NCBI RefSeq assembly: GCF_003732275.1
Contig: NZ_MOBM01000006.1
Coordinates: 248,001-312,000 of the forward strand
DNA length: 64,000 bases
Direction of reading: 5' to 3'
DNA from: Pseudomonas frederiksbergensis
Lineage (GTDB): Bacteria; Pseudomonadota; Gammaproteobacteria; Pseudomonadales; Pseudomonadaceae
Below the pieces are notes generated by a model. The model saw nothing but the letters and a program-made list of their open reading frames with translations, was not told where the DNA came from and did no database searches. Of this stretch, positions 18,045 to 27,571 are shown one piece after another (the first letter of the stretch is position 1; every line of letters begins with the position of its first letter). A program made the translations under genes and the position numbers.

Positions 18045-19451
18045 ATGTCGCTGTGTTTGACTATTACTAGTTATCACAAAATTACCCCTGGCCAGTGCCC
18101 TGAGAAATCCATGGATCAGGGTGTGATGGCGATAGGTCGCAACTCTGATAATGACTGGGTATTGCCCGACCCTGAGCGCTTGGTTTCCGGCAAACATTGC
18201 AGTATTCAATATAAAGATGGCCGGTATTATTTAACCGATAACAGCACTAACGGTGTGGAATTGGTCAAGGCCGGTATTCGTCTGCGCAAAGGAAACAGCG
18301 AGCCCTTGCAAGATGGCGAAGTTATCCGCATCGGTGATTATGAAATCCAGGCGCGTATCGATTTCAGTTTGCCGGTGACCGACGGTAACCCTTTCGCTGA
18401 TTCGTCCAGCAGCTTTGAGGCCCTGATGGGGCGTCAGGGTGCCGTCGTGAATACGCCGACGTCGTTGCCCGTGACACCACCCGCACATTTCCAGGGCGTA
18501 TCGGCCATGGACACGATGCCGGACCTGTTCGACTTTCTGACACCGACCAGCGTCCCGCCAGCCACCCAGCCCGACCATGTCCCGGCCGAGCAGCACGATT
18601 TCCGCCCACCGACCCCGATCTCCACCCCAACGCCCGTGACCGGGCCTGAACCGCTGGCGTCGGCCCCGGTGATTCCGGAAGATTGGGACCTGTTCAGCGA
18701 CAAACCTGCGCCGGTGGCTGTCGCCCCGCTACCTGTTGCAGAGGTTGCACCGCCATCTGTACCTCACATCAGCGTACCGATCGAACCGACACCGCTGCGC
18801 GAATCGCCCGTGGCCGTCGTCGAACGCCTGGTCGATCCAGTCAACCCGGCCGACAATTCTCAACCCGACCTGTTGCAAGCCTTTCTGCGCGGTGCCGGGC
18901 TGGATCAAGTGCGCCTGGACAAGGCCCAGGCCGAAGCGCAAATGGAAAGTATCGGGCGCAGTTATCGGCTGATGGTCGAAGGCCTGATCGATGTCTTGCG
19001 CGCCCGTAGCAGCCTCAAGGGCGAGTTCCGCATTCAGCAGACGATGATTCAACCGGTGGAAAACAACCCGCTGAAATTCGCTCCCAACGTCGATGAAGCG
19101 TTGCTGTTGCTGTTGCGCCACAGCAATCAGGCGTTCATGGCGCCGGACCTGGCTGTGCGCGACAGCTTCGATGACTTGCGTGCTCACCAATTGGCGGTGA
19201 TGGCCGGCGTGGAAGCTGCGATCAAGCACCTGCTGGCGCGCTTCGAGCCGGCACAACTGGAAGAGCGCATGGGCAAGCCCGGTGGCCTGTCGAGTATTTT
19301 CAGTGGCTCGCGACAGGCCCAGTACTGGCAGCAGTTCACCGAGCTCTACAGCAATATTTCCCGCGAGGCCCAAGAGGATTTCCAGGACCTGTTCGGTCGG
19401 GAATTCAGCCGCGCCTACGAAGAACACAGTACAAGGCAGCGCTGCGGCTGA
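18045..19451 (+). CDS. tagH: T6SS FHA-domain protein (Fha/TagH)
   Basis: 468 residues from the ATG at 18045, preceded by AAGGAGG. An upstream in-frame start at 17838 adds 69 non-conserved residues and is rejected. The FHA domain covers residues about 25-95, with the phosphothreonine-binding pattern GR (31-32), S48-x-x-H51 and N66..TNG. A long Pro-rich linker (about 140-290) leads to a helical C-terminal TagH/ImpI domain (about 300-460). In H1-type systems PpkA phosphorylates Fha to trigger assembly and PppA reverses it; both genes lie downstream in the same arm. Confidence 0.93.
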   Translation: MSLCLTITSYHKITPGQCPEKSMDQGVMAIGRNSDNDWVLPDPERLVSGKHCSIQYKDGRYYLTDNSTNGVELVKAGIRLRKGNSEPLQDGEVIRIGDYEIQARIDFSLPVTDGNPFADSSSSFEALMGRQGAVVNTPTSLPVTPPAHFQGVSAMDTMPDLFDFLTPTSVPPATQPDHVPAEQHDFRPPTPISTPTPVTGPEPLASAPVIPEDWDLFSDKPAPVAVAPLPVAEVAPPSVPHISVPIEPTPLRESPVAVVERLVDPVNPADNSQPDLLQAFLRGAGLDQVRLDKAQAEAQMESIGRSYRLMVEGLIDVLRARSSLKGEFRIQQTMIQPVENNPLKFAPNVDEALLLLLRHSNQAFMAPDLAVRDSFDDLRAHQLAVMAGVEAAIKHLLARFEPAQLEERMGKPGGLSSIFSGSRQAQYWQQFTELYSNISREAQEDFQDLFGREFSRAYEEHSTRQRCG

Positions 19452-19526
19452 GCATCGCCATCGCATAGCGCCATTCATAGCAAAGAACGGAACAACGGAT
19501 AGCTGAAACGTCATTGAGGACGCAGG

Positions 19527-20039
19527 ATGATTCCCAGGTTTTTACTCGCAGTCGCCACCGCGCTTCTGCTGACCGCATGTGCCAAGGATGCGGCCAAACC
19601 CCAGCCCGAAGCGGCTGAGGCCGAGGCCGACACGGCCGCCGTCGAGTTGCACTTTCACGCCATTGCCGGGCTCAACCCCGGCACCACTGGCCAGCCAGCC
19701 CCGGTCCGGGTGCGTATTTTCGAATTGAAAAATGCCGCCACCTTCGGCCGTTCCGATTATTTCGCACTGGCCGAACGGGCCCAGGCGACGCTCGGCACAG
19801 ATCTGATCGATCAGGACGAAGTGCTGATCCAGCCCGGCCAGCAGTTGAGCCTGCAGCGCAACCTCGACCCGGCCACCCGCCATATCGGCGTACTGGTGGG
19901 GTATCGCGAGCTGGATCAGTCGTTGTGGCGCGCGGTGATGAATGTCCCCCCGCGCCAATACACCGAATACCAGATCAGCCTCGACGTGCGAGCCGTGCGC
20001 AGCGCCGTCGTGGTTTCCCCATCCAGCCCTGCCCAATAA
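19527..20039 (+). CDS. tssJ: T6SS outer-membrane lipoprotein TssJ
   Basis: 170 residues with a lipoprotein signal (MIPRFLLAVATALLLTAC, Cys18 acylated). The mature part AVELHFHAIAGLNPG...VRIFELKNAATFGRSDYFAL... is the TssJ/VasD beta-sandwich. TssJ anchors the TssL-TssM trans-envelope complex to the outer membrane by contacting the C-terminal domain of TssM. It precedes tssK by 16 bases in the canonical tssJKLM order. Confidence 0.95.
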   Translation: MIPRFLLAVATALLLTACAKDAAKPQPEAAEAEADTAAVELHFHAIAGLNPGTTGQPAPVRVRIFELKNAATFGRSDYFALAERAQATLGTDLIDQDEVLIQPGQQLSLQRNLDPATRHIGVLVGYRELDQSLWRAVMNVPPRQYTEYQISLDVRAVRSAVVVSPSSPAQ

Positions 20040-20055
20040 GCAATCGGAGCCCCCC

Positions 20056-21390
20056 ATGTCCTGGAACAATCGTGTGGTCTGGTCGGAAGGCATGTTCATT
20101 GGAACGCAGCACTTCCAGCAGCATGACCGTTACCTGGAGAACCTCATCGATGCCCGGAGCCGCCCGTTGTCGGCCGGCGCCTGGGGTTTCTCCGAATTGC
20201 TGATCGACCAGGGCCTGCTGGCCCAGGGCAAACTGGCGATCATCTCGGCGCGGGGGCTGTTGCCGGACGGCACGCCATTCAACATTCCCCAGGATGACCT
20301 GGCGCCGAGCCCGCTGAATGTCGATGACAACCTGCGCGATGGTTTGGTGTACCTGGCCTTGCCGCTCAAGCGCGCCGGTGCGCGAGATACCGTTGACGAA
20401 GGCGAAACCCTGGGCGCTGCGCGCTACGTGAGCCAGGTGCGCGAAGTACGGGACGATAACGCGCCGTTCGAAAACCAGGCCCCGGTGGCCGTGGGTTCGA
20501 GGGCGCTGCGACTATTGGTTGCCCAGGATGGCATCAGCGACTACGCCGCCGTCGGCCTGGTACGAATCAAGGAGAAACGCGCCGACCGAGCCTTGGTGCT
20601 CGACGACACTTACATCCCGCCGCTGCTGGATGTGGTCGCCTCCAACCCCTTGGCCGCGTTTCGCAACGAACTGCTGGGCCTGCTGCATCAGCGCGGCGAA
20701 GCCCTCGCCGGGCGCGTGGTGGCATCCGGCGCCGGCGGTGCCTCGGAGATTGCCGATTTCATGCTGCTGCAACTGGTCAACCGTGCCCAGCCGCTGATCC
20801 AGCACTTGAGCCAGTTGAGCCCGTTGCACCCCGAGCGGTTCTATAGCGAGCTGGTGAGTCTGGCCGGCGAGTTCTCGACTTTCACCGCTTCCGGGCGGCG
20901 CCCCCAGGAATACCCGCAGTACCAGCACGATGACTTGGCGCTGAGTTTCGCGCCGGTGATGCAAGCCCTGCGTGAGGCGCTGTCGATGCTGATCGACAGC
21001 AAGGCCACGCCGATTCCTATTGTCGAAAAAGCCTACGGCGTCCATGTGGCGATGCTGGCCGACAAGACCCTGCTCGACAGCGCCAGCTTTATCCTGGTGG
21101 TGCGCGCCGACGTGCCCGCCGAAACCCTGCGCAGCCACTTCGGCCAACAGAGCAAGGTCGGCTCGGTGGAGCACATCCGCAACCTGGTCAACCTGCAATT
21201 ACCGGGCATTGGCCTGCTGCCACTGCCGGTGGCGCCACGGCAAATCCCGTATCACGCCGGCTCCACTTATTACGAACTGGACCGGGGCAGCGAGCATTGG
21301 CAGCAACTGGCCAACTCCGGCGGTTTTGCGTTCTACATCGCGGGGCAATTCCCGGGGCTGAACCTGGCTTTCTGGGCGATCCGAGGATAA
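20056..21390 (+). CDS. tssK: T6SS baseplate-membrane adaptor TssK
   Basis: 444 residues from ATG 20056 (MSWNNRVVWSEGMFIGTQHFQQHDRY), the standard TssK/VasE/ImpJ start; an extended frame from 19942 overlaps tssJ and is rejected. TssK trimers link the baseplate wedges to the TssL/TssM membrane complex. Family blocks such as YAAVGLVRIKEKRAD, LVSLAGEFSTFT and the C-terminal AFYIAGQFPGLNLAFWAIRG are intact. Confidence 0.96.
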   Translation: MSWNNRVVWSEGMFIGTQHFQQHDRYLENLIDARSRPLSAGAWGFSELLIDQGLLAQGKLAIISARGLLPDGTPFNIPQDDLAPSPLNVDDNLRDGLVYLALPLKRAGARDTVDEGETLGAARYVSQVREVRDDNAPFENQAPVAVGSRALRLLVAQDGISDYAAVGLVRIKEKRADRALVLDDTYIPPLLDVVASNPLAAFRNELLGLLHQRGEALAGRVVASGAGGASEIADFMLLQLVNRAQPLIQHLSQLSPLHPERFYSELVSLAGEFSTFTASGRRPQEYPQYQHDDLALSFAPVMQALREALSMLIDSKATPIPIVEKAYGVHVAMLADKTLLDSASFILVVRADVPAETLRSHFGQQSKVGSVEHIRNLVNLQLPGIGLLPLPVAPRQIPYHAGSTYYELDRGSEHWQQLANSGGFAFYIAGQFPGLNLAFWAIRG

Positions 21391-21396
21391 ACCGCA

Positions 21397-22695
21397 ATGA
21401 GCAACGACGATCGTACCCAATTCATGCCGACACCCGGTGGCCGTGGCGCCGACCCGGTCCGCCCGGAGGCTGGTCGCGCCCAGGCCGCGCCGCTTTCGAT
21501 GCCGGCCGCGCCGCTTTTGATCGGCACGGCCGAAGGTCTCAACCCCCTGGAGAGCGCCGCTGGCCCGTTGCTGGCTTTGCTGACCCGCTTGCGTAACACC
21601 ATTGCCCACCCGGCGCCGGCGAGCCTGCGGGCGCAATTACTGGCCTACCTGCGCCAGTTCGAGGAGCGCGCCGAGGCTGCCGGCGTGGTGCGCAACGATG
21701 TGTTGCTGGCCCGTTATGCCTTATGCACCGCCCTGGATGAAGCGGTGTTGAGTACGCCGTGGGGGGGTGCCAGCGACTGGGGCAAACAGAGCCTGCTGAT
21801 CACCGTGCATAACGAAGCCTGGGGCGGCGAAAAGGTGTTCCAGCTGTTGGAACATTGCCTGCAAAGCCCCCGCGAACGTTTGTATCTGCTGGAGCTGTTG
21901 TACCTGTGCATGTGCCTGGGTTTCGAAGGGCGTTATCGGGTCGTGAACGACGGTCGCAGCCAACTGGAAGCCTTGCGTGAACGCACCAGTGCGGTCATCC
22001 GCAGTGCCCGTGGCGATTATGAGCGTGAGCTGTCGCCCCATTGGCGCGGCGTCACCGTGGCCCGCGACCGGCTGGCGCAATTCATGCCGCCATGGATCGC
22101 CGTGGCCATCGGCGTGGCGTTGCTGCTGGCATTGCTGTTCGGCCTGCGCTTGAAACTGGCCGCCGATGCCGAGCCGGTGTTTAAAAATATTCATGCGCTG
22201 GGCGAGATCCCGGTGCAGGCCATTGACCGTCCGGTGGCGCAACCGAAACTGATCGAGCGTCCTCGCCTGGCGGGCTTCCTCGCCGATGAAATCAAGGCCG
22301 GTCGGGTGGCCGTGGAAGATGCCGTTGACCGTTCAGTGGTGACCATCCGTGGCGATGAGCTGTTCGCCTCGGGCAGCGCCAGCATCGTCGACAATTTCCA
22401 GCCACTGATGCTGCGCATCGCCGATGCCATTCGTAAGGTCAAGGGCCAGGTCCGGGTGACCGGCCACAGTGACAATCGCCCGATTGCCACCTTGCGGTTT
22501 CCATCGAATTGGGCCTTGTCCGAGGCGCGTGCCAATTCAGTACTGCAAATCCTTTCGGCCAAAACCGGCCAGCCCGAACGCTTCAGCGCCGAAGGCCGCA
22601 GCGACACCGAACCGTTGGCCTCGAACGCTACAACAGAGGGCCGCGCACGCAATCGTCGGGTCGAAATCACAGTGTTGGCGGAGGGGGTCGAGTGA
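21397..22695 (+). CDS. tssL: T6SS inner-membrane protein TssL with C-terminal OmpA-like peptidoglycan-binding domain
   Basis: 432 residues. The DotU-like cytoplasmic bundle (about 40-215; ALCTALDEAVLSTPWG) is followed by a single membrane helix (WIAVAIGVALLLALLFGLRL, about 229-248) and a periplasmic OmpA/MotB-type domain (about 310-430; RVTGHSDNRPI, FPSNWALSEARAN). This is the extended TssL form that can itself bind peptidoglycan. The stop overlaps the GTG of tssM, giving coupling of the two membrane-complex partners. Confidence 0.96.
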   Translation: MSNDDRTQFMPTPGGRGADPVRPEAGRAQAAPLSMPAAPLLIGTAEGLNPLESAAGPLLALLTRLRNTIAHPAPASLRAQLLAYLRQFEERAEAAGVVRNDVLLARYALCTALDEAVLSTPWGGASDWGKQSLLITVHNEAWGGEKVFQLLEHCLQSPRERLYLLELLYLCMCLGFEGRYRVVNDGRSQLEALRERTSAVIRSARGDYERELSPHWRGVTVARDRLAQFMPPWIAVAIGVALLLALLFGLRLKLAADAEPVFKNIHALGEIPVQAIDRPVAQPKLIERPRLAGFLADEIKAGRVAVEDAVDRSVVTIRGDELFASGSASIVDNFQPLMLRIADAIRKVKGQVRVTGHSDNRPIATLRFPSNWALSEARANSVLQILSAKTGQPERFSAEGRSDTEPLASNATTEGRARNRRVEITVLAEGVE

Positions 22696-25600
22696 AGGCG
22701 TTTTTCAGTTTTATCATCCGCTGGGTCATTCCGTTGCTGGGGCTGATCGCCCTGAGCCTGATCATCTGGTTTGTCGGGCCGCTGCTCGAATTCCTGGTGC
22801 CCGAAGGCCGGCGCTGGGCGCTGATCATTCTGGTGTTTGTGGTGTGGATCGCCTATCGGGTGTTTCGCATCATCCAGGCGCGCCGTCAGGCCGCCGAAGT
22901 GATGCGCAGCCTGGCAGCGCAAACCCCGCCGGACCCGACCAGCATCGCCACCTCTGAGGAGCTCGAAACCCTGCGCCAGCGCATGGACGAAGCCTTGGCG
23001 CTGTTGAAGAAAGCCAAGCTGGGCGGTGACGAGCGACGTAACCTGTACGAACTCCCGTGGTACGTGATCATCGGCCCGCCGGGTTCGGGCAAGACCACGG
23101 CGCTGGTCAATTCCGGTCTGCATTTTCCGTTGGCGGCTCAGTTGGGCGCCGGGGCGATCCGTGGCGTCGGTGGCACGCGCAATTGCGATTGGTGGTTTAC
23201 CGATCAGGCCGTGCTGCTCGACACCGCCGGGCGCTATACCACCCAGGACAGCGACGCGACAGTCGATAAAGCCGCGTGGCTGGGTTTTCTCGGCCTGTTG
23301 AAAAAACAACGGGCCCGGCGTCCGATCGATGGCGCGTTTATCGCCATCAGCCTCTCCGACCTGCTGCTGGGCAGCGACGCCGAGCGCGCTGCCCATGCCG
23401 CCGCGATCCGCCTGCGTATCCAGGAACTGTACACGCAACTCGGCGTGCGCTTTCCGATCTACCTGATGCTGACCAAGCTCGATCTGGTGCCAGGGTTCAT
23501 GGAGTATTTCGATACCCTGAGCAAGGAAGAACGGGCCCAGGTCTGGGGTATGACTTTTGCCCTGGACGACGGTAAAAACAATGACAGCCCGCTGGCCCAT
23601 CTGCAAAGCGAATTCACCGGCCTGGAACAGCGCCTCAACGACCGTTTGGTGGAACGTTTGCAGCAGGAACGCGACCCGGCGCGACGCGATCTGATCTACG
23701 GCTTTCCGCAACAGTTCGGCGCGTTGAAGGATTGCCTGCAAAGCTTCCTTGAGGGCGTATTCAAACCCAACGCCTTTGAAGAGCGGGTGCTGTTGCGCGG
23801 GGTGTATTTCACCAGCGGCACTCAGGAAGGCAGTCCGATTGACCGGCTGATCGGCTCCATGGCCCAGAGCATGAACCTGGACCGCCAGCACCTGGCGCGC
23901 CAGAACGGCACCGGGCGCAGTTACTTCATCGAAAAACTCTTCAGCGCCGTGGCCTTTGCCGAGCGTGGGCTGGTGGGGGTCAACCCGAAAGTCGAACGTC
24001 GACGCAAGTGGATCGCCCGGGGCGTGCTGGCCTCGACCATGGTTCTGGTGCTGGTGGTCGGGACCTTGTGGTGGGTCAGCTACCGCGCCAACCAGGCGTA
24101 TATCGCGCAAGTCGATCAGAAAGTCGCGCCCCTTGGCCAGGCCGTGCAGAACCTCAGCCCGGCACAACGGGACGTGCTCGCGGTGATGCCCTTGCTCAAC
24201 GCGGTAAAGCACTTGGCCGACGACGCGCCGAGCTGGGCCGAAGGCCTGGGCCTGTATCAGGGCAACATGCTTGAAGCCGAGTCTGGCAGCGTCTATCGCA
24301 AGCTGTTGATCGCGGTCTTCGCGCCACGCTTGCTCACGCGCATCGAAGAGCAACTGCACGGCGGCGGCAATTCGGACTTCCTTTATGAAGGCTTGAAGGC
24401 CTACCTGATGCTCGCTGACAGCGAGCATTACGATGCCGACTTCATCAAGGCATGGATCGCCCTGGATTGGGATCGCAGCCTGCCGCGCGACTTGCCGGCC
24501 GAGCAGCGCCTGGCCCTGGAGGAGCACTTGCAGGCGCTGTTCGAGCGCCATCCGCCCACTGCACGTCTGGACCCGCGCCTGATCGACGACCTGCGCCGGC
24601 AGTTGCAGCAGCTGCCAGTGGCCCAGCGCGTCTATGACCGGGTCAAGCGGCAGAAACTGCCGGACGGCATCCCGGACTTTCGTATCAACGAAGCGGCCGG
24701 GCGTGATGCCGCGCTGGTGTTCAGCCGCAAGAGCGGCAAGCCGCTGGGCGAACCCTTGAGCGGCTTCTTCACGGCCAAGGGTTACCGCCAAGGGTTTTTG
24801 CTGACCAGTCTGAACCAGACCGGCACCCTGGCCGAGGAGCAGTGGGTGCTCGGTCGCGACCAGGCAGAACAACAGAACGTCGTCAGCCTGGCCGCCGACG
24901 TGCGCCGCCTGTATTTCCAGGATTATCAGCGCCAGTGGGATGCCTTGCTGGCTGATATCGACTTCGTGCCGATCACCAGCGTGGCCCAGGCCGCCGATGT
25001 GTTGCGGGTGATTTCCGGCCCAACCTCGCCGTTGAAAAAACTGCTGGTAGCAGTGGCGAAGGAAACCGACCTGCAGCAGGAAGAACGCCTGCTGGCCGCC
25101 AAGGGCGCGCCGGTGGAGGGCGGGGTCGACAAGCTCAAGGAGCGCTTGGGCACCTTGCTCGGCCAGGAGCAGGCGACGCAAAACACACCGGATGCCAGTG
25201 AAGATCCAATCACCGCGCATTTTGCCGAACTCAACAGCATCGTCAGCAAAAACGAAGGCGAGCCGGCGGCTATCGACGGCCTGCTGGCCGACATGAACGC
25301 CCTGTATGTGCAGGTCAGCGCCATGGTCGGCGCCAGCGGCGACGCCTTGCTCGGCGAAGCCAAGAACCAGGCCGCAGCGGCCGCGACACGGGTCAGCCTC
25401 AACGCCGAACGTCAGCCGCCGCTGGTGCAGGGCCTGGTCAAGTCGGTGGTCAACTCCACCACCAACAGCATGATGGGCGGGGTGCGCAATCAACTGAACG
25501 CGGCCTGGACCAGCGAAGTGGTGAACATCTATCGCCAGTCCCTGGCCGGGCGTTACCCGATGTCGCCGGGCAGTGCGCGAGACGCGACCCTGGACGACTT

Positions 25601-26192
25601 CGGCCAGTTCTTCGGCGTGGGCGGGGTGATGGACAACTACTTCCGCAAATACCTGCAGCCGTACGTGGATACCTCGACCCAGGCCTGGCGCTGGCAACCG
25701 GGCGCCGCACAAAAGCTCGGCATCGCCCCGGGCGTGCTGCAAACCTTCCAGCGGGCAGCGACCATCCGGGATGCGTTTTTCCGTTCCGGAGGCACCCAGC
25801 CGATGGTACGTTTTGAGCTCAAGCCAGTGGCGATGGACGCCACCATCACCCAGTTTTTGCTCGACCTCGATGGCCAGCAATTGAGCTATGACCACGGCCC
25901 GAGCCGTCCCACCTCCATGCAATGGCCCAACCCCGGCAGCATCGGCGTGGTGCGGATCTCGATCATGCCGCCTTCAGCCAGTGGTCGTTCGGGCATCACC
26001 CTGGACGGCCCCTGGGCCTGGTTCCGCCTGCTGGAGCAATCGGACCTGACCGCCGGCAACTCGCCGGATCGCTTCAACCTGCGGCTGCGGGTCGACGGCG
26101 CCAGCGTCTCTTATGAGCTGCGGGCCAACAGCGCCTTCAATCCATTCAAGAGCCGTGTGCTCAGTGGTTTCAGCCTTCCGGAGCGTTTATGA
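22692..26192 (+). CDS. tssM: T6SS inner-membrane protein TssM (IcmF)
   Basis: 1166 residues starting at the GTG at 22692, which overlaps the tssL stop (GTGA). Two N-terminal helices (about 5-55) are followed by a cytoplasmic GTPase-like domain with an intact Walker A, GPPGSGKT at 128-135, then a third helix (about 440-460, STMVLVLVVGTLWWVSY) and a large periplasmic part ending in the TssJ-binding beta domain (NLRLRVDGASVSYELRANSAFNPF). It forms the trans-envelope channel with TssL and TssJ. The frame extends upstream to 22509, but that overlaps tssL and lacks family sequence. Confidence 0.96.
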   Translation: MKAFFSFIIRWVIPLLGLIALSLIIWFVGPLLEFLVPEGRRWALIILVFVVWIAYRVFRIIQARRQAAEVMRSLAAQTPPDPTSIATSEELETLRQRMDEALALLKKAKLGGDERRNLYELPWYVIIGPPGSGKTTALVNSGLHFPLAAQLGAGAIRGVGGTRNCDWWFTDQAVLLDTAGRYTTQDSDATVDKAAWLGFLGLLKKQRARRPIDGAFIAISLSDLLLGSDAERAAHAAAIRLRIQELYTQLGVRFPIYLMLTKLDLVPGFMEYFDTLSKEERAQVWGMTFALDDGKNNDSPLAHLQSEFTGLEQRLNDRLVERLQQERDPARRDLIYGFPQQFGALKDCLQSFLEGVFKPNAFEERVLLRGVYFTSGTQEGSPIDRLIGSMAQSMNLDRQHLARQNGTGRSYFIEKLFSAVAFAERGLVGVNPKVERRRKWIARGVLASTMVLVLVVGTLWWVSYRANQAYIAQVDQKVAPLGQAVQNLSPAQRDVLAVMPLLNAVKHLADDAPSWAEGLGLYQGNMLEAESGSVYRKLLIAVFAPRLLTRIEEQLHGGGNSDFLYEGLKAYLMLADSEHYDADFIKAWIALDWDRSLPRDLPAEQRLALEEHLQALFERHPPTARLDPRLIDDLRRQLQQLPVAQRVYDRVKRQKLPDGIPDFRINEAAGRDAALVFSRKSGKPLGEPLSGFFTAKGYRQGFLLTSLNQTGTLAEEQWVLGRDQAEQQNVVSLAADVRRLYFQDYQRQWDALLADIDFVPITSVAQAADVLRVISGPTSPLKKLLVAVAKETDLQQEERLLAAKGAPVEGGVDKLKERLGTLLGQEQATQNTPDASEDPITAHFAELNSIVSKNEGEPAAIDGLLADMNALYVQVSAMVGASGDALLGEAKNQAAAAATRVSLNAERQPPLVQGLVKSVVNSTTNSMMGGVRNQLNAAWTSEVVNIYRQSLAGRYPMSPGSARDATLDDFGQFFGVGGVMDNYFRKYLQPYVDTSTQAWRWQPGAAQKLGIAPGVLQTFQRAATIRDAFFRSGGTQPMVRFELKPVAMDATITQFLLDLDGQQLSYDHGPSRPTSMQWPNPGSIGVVRISIMPPSASGRSGITLDGPWAWFRLLEQSDLTAGNSPDRFNLRLRVDGASVSYELRANSAFNPFKSRVLSGFSLPERL

Positions 26193-26839
26193 GCACGCCG
26201 GGCTTCTATGGAAAGCTGGCCAGTCGCGGGGACTTTGTCAGCCGTGGCTTGCCGCAGAGTTTTATCGGCCCCTGGGATTCGTGGCTGGCGGCGGGCTTGC
26301 TCGCCAGCCAGAGCCTCGGGGACCGTTGGCTGGATGCCTATCTGGTCAGTCCGCTGTGGCGCTTTATGCTCGGGCCCGGTGTCTGTGGGCCGCAGGCCGC
26401 CGTTGGGGTGGTGATGCCGAGCATCGATCGGGTTGGCCGGTATTTTCCGCTGACCGTCGCGGTGCTGCTGGATCACGACGCTGATCCGGCGTCGGTGGTG
26501 GGCGGCTCGGATGTCTGGTTTGAGCAGGTTGAGCAATTGCTGTTAAGCACATTGAGCGTGGAGGCGAGTTTCGAAGCCTTCGGTGCAGGACTGGAAACGC
26601 TGGGCGGCCCGGCGTATCTGCCACGTGCTCCAAGCAGCCGTTTTGCCGGCCTGCATCGCTTTGATGCCACCGACCCGAAGGCGCGAATGACCGTGCTTGC
26701 CGAACTGGCCTGCGAAGGCGCAAGCCTGTGGTGGGGGCAGGGTTCGGAGCGTATTGCTCCTGCTTTATTGCGGTGCCAGGGCTTGCCGGCCGCCGCTGAT
26801 TTTGCGCAATTTTTGCTCGGCCAAGAAGGTGTTGTGTAG
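26189..26839 (+). CDS. tagF: T6SS-associated protein TagF
   Basis: 216 residues of the BMA_A0400/ImpM family: FYGKLASRGDFVSRGLP start, PFIGPWDSWL-like FIGPWDSWLAAG, and GVVMPSIDRVGRYFPLTVA. In Pseudomonas TagF is a post-translational repressor of the H1-T6SS, acting through Fha in parallel with the PpkA pathway. The ATG overlaps the tssM stop by four bases. It stands as a separate gene here; in some bacteria it is fused to PppA. Confidence 0.93.
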   Translation: MSTPGFYGKLASRGDFVSRGLPQSFIGPWDSWLAAGLLASQSLGDRWLDAYLVSPLWRFMLGPGVCGPQAAVGVVMPSIDRVGRYFPLTVAVLLDHDADPASVVGGSDVWFEQVEQLLLSTLSVEASFEAFGAGLETLGGPAYLPRAPSSRFAGLHRFDATDPKARMTVLAELACEGASLWWGQGSERIAPALLRCQGLPAAADFAQFLLGQEGVV

Positions 26840-27571
26840 ATGTGTCCAAGCCTTGGAAAGACGTTCAAGTCTGCAAGCAAGAGCCATGTCGGTATGGTCC
26901 GCCAGGTTAACGAAGACGCTTGCCTGGATCAGCCGGAAAACGGCCTGTGGGTGGTCGCCGATGGCATGGGCGGGCATGCGGCGGGCGACTACGTCAGCAG
27001 TCTGATCGTCGACAGTCTGCGTAGCATTGCCGTGGGCCGCTCGCTGGATGAATACGTCGCGGCGCTGAAAACCGATCTGCTGCGAGTCAACGCGGCCGTG
27101 CGTGAAGAAACCGCCAACCGCGGCGTGACCATGATGGGTAGCACTGTGGTAGTGCTGGCGGCGCGCGGCTTGCGCGGGGTGTGTCTGTGGGCGGGTGACA
27201 GCCGCTTGTATCGCCTGCGTGACGGTCTGCTCGAAAGCATCTCGCGGGACCACAGTTACGTTCAGGATCTGCAGGACAGCGGCTTGCTCAGCGAAGCTGA
27301 AGCCCGGGTGCATCCACGGGCCAATATCGTCACCCGTGCCATCGGGGTCGAGGCGCAACTGGAGCTGGCGACAGTCGAGCTGCTGTTGATGCCTGGCGAC
27401 AGTTACCTGTTGTGCAGCGACGGGCTGAACAAAACCATCGCTGACCATGAGATCAGTGAGGTGCTGAGTCACGACGAGCCCGGGGAAATCGCCAGCAGCC
27501 TGGTGTCCCTGGGCCTGATGCGCGGCGCTCCGGACAACATCACCGTGATTGTCGTGAAGGTGCCGTCATGA
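26840..27571 (+). CDS. pppA: T6SS PP2C-type protein phosphatase PppA
   Basis: 243 residues of the PPM/PP2C fold with the metal-binding motifs VVADGMGGHAAGDYVS, GDSRLYRLRDG, CSDGLNKT and GAPDNITVIVVKV, all intact, so it should be active. It dephosphorylates the PpkA target Fha and switches the T6SS off. The ATG follows the tagF stop directly, with AAGGTG upstream, and its end overlaps ppkA by four bases, so phosphatase and kinase are co-translated. Confidence 0.94.
   Translation: MCPSLGKTFKSASKSHVGMVRQVNEDACLDQPENGLWVVADGMGGHAAGDYVSSLIVDSLRSIAVGRSLDEYVAALKTDLLRVNAAVREETANRGVTMMGSTVVVLAARGLRGVCLWAGDSRLYRLRDGLLESISRDHSYVQDLQDSGLLSEAEARVHPRANIVTRAIGVEAQLELATVELLLMPGDSYLLCSDGLNKTIADHEISEVLSHDEPGEIASSLVSLGLMRGAPDNITVIVVKVPS

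Noticed and set aside
22191..25922. A 1243-codon minus-strand frame opposite tssM
   Set aside because: Antisense shadow in a GC-rich gene; tssM carries clear domains on the plus strand over the same span.
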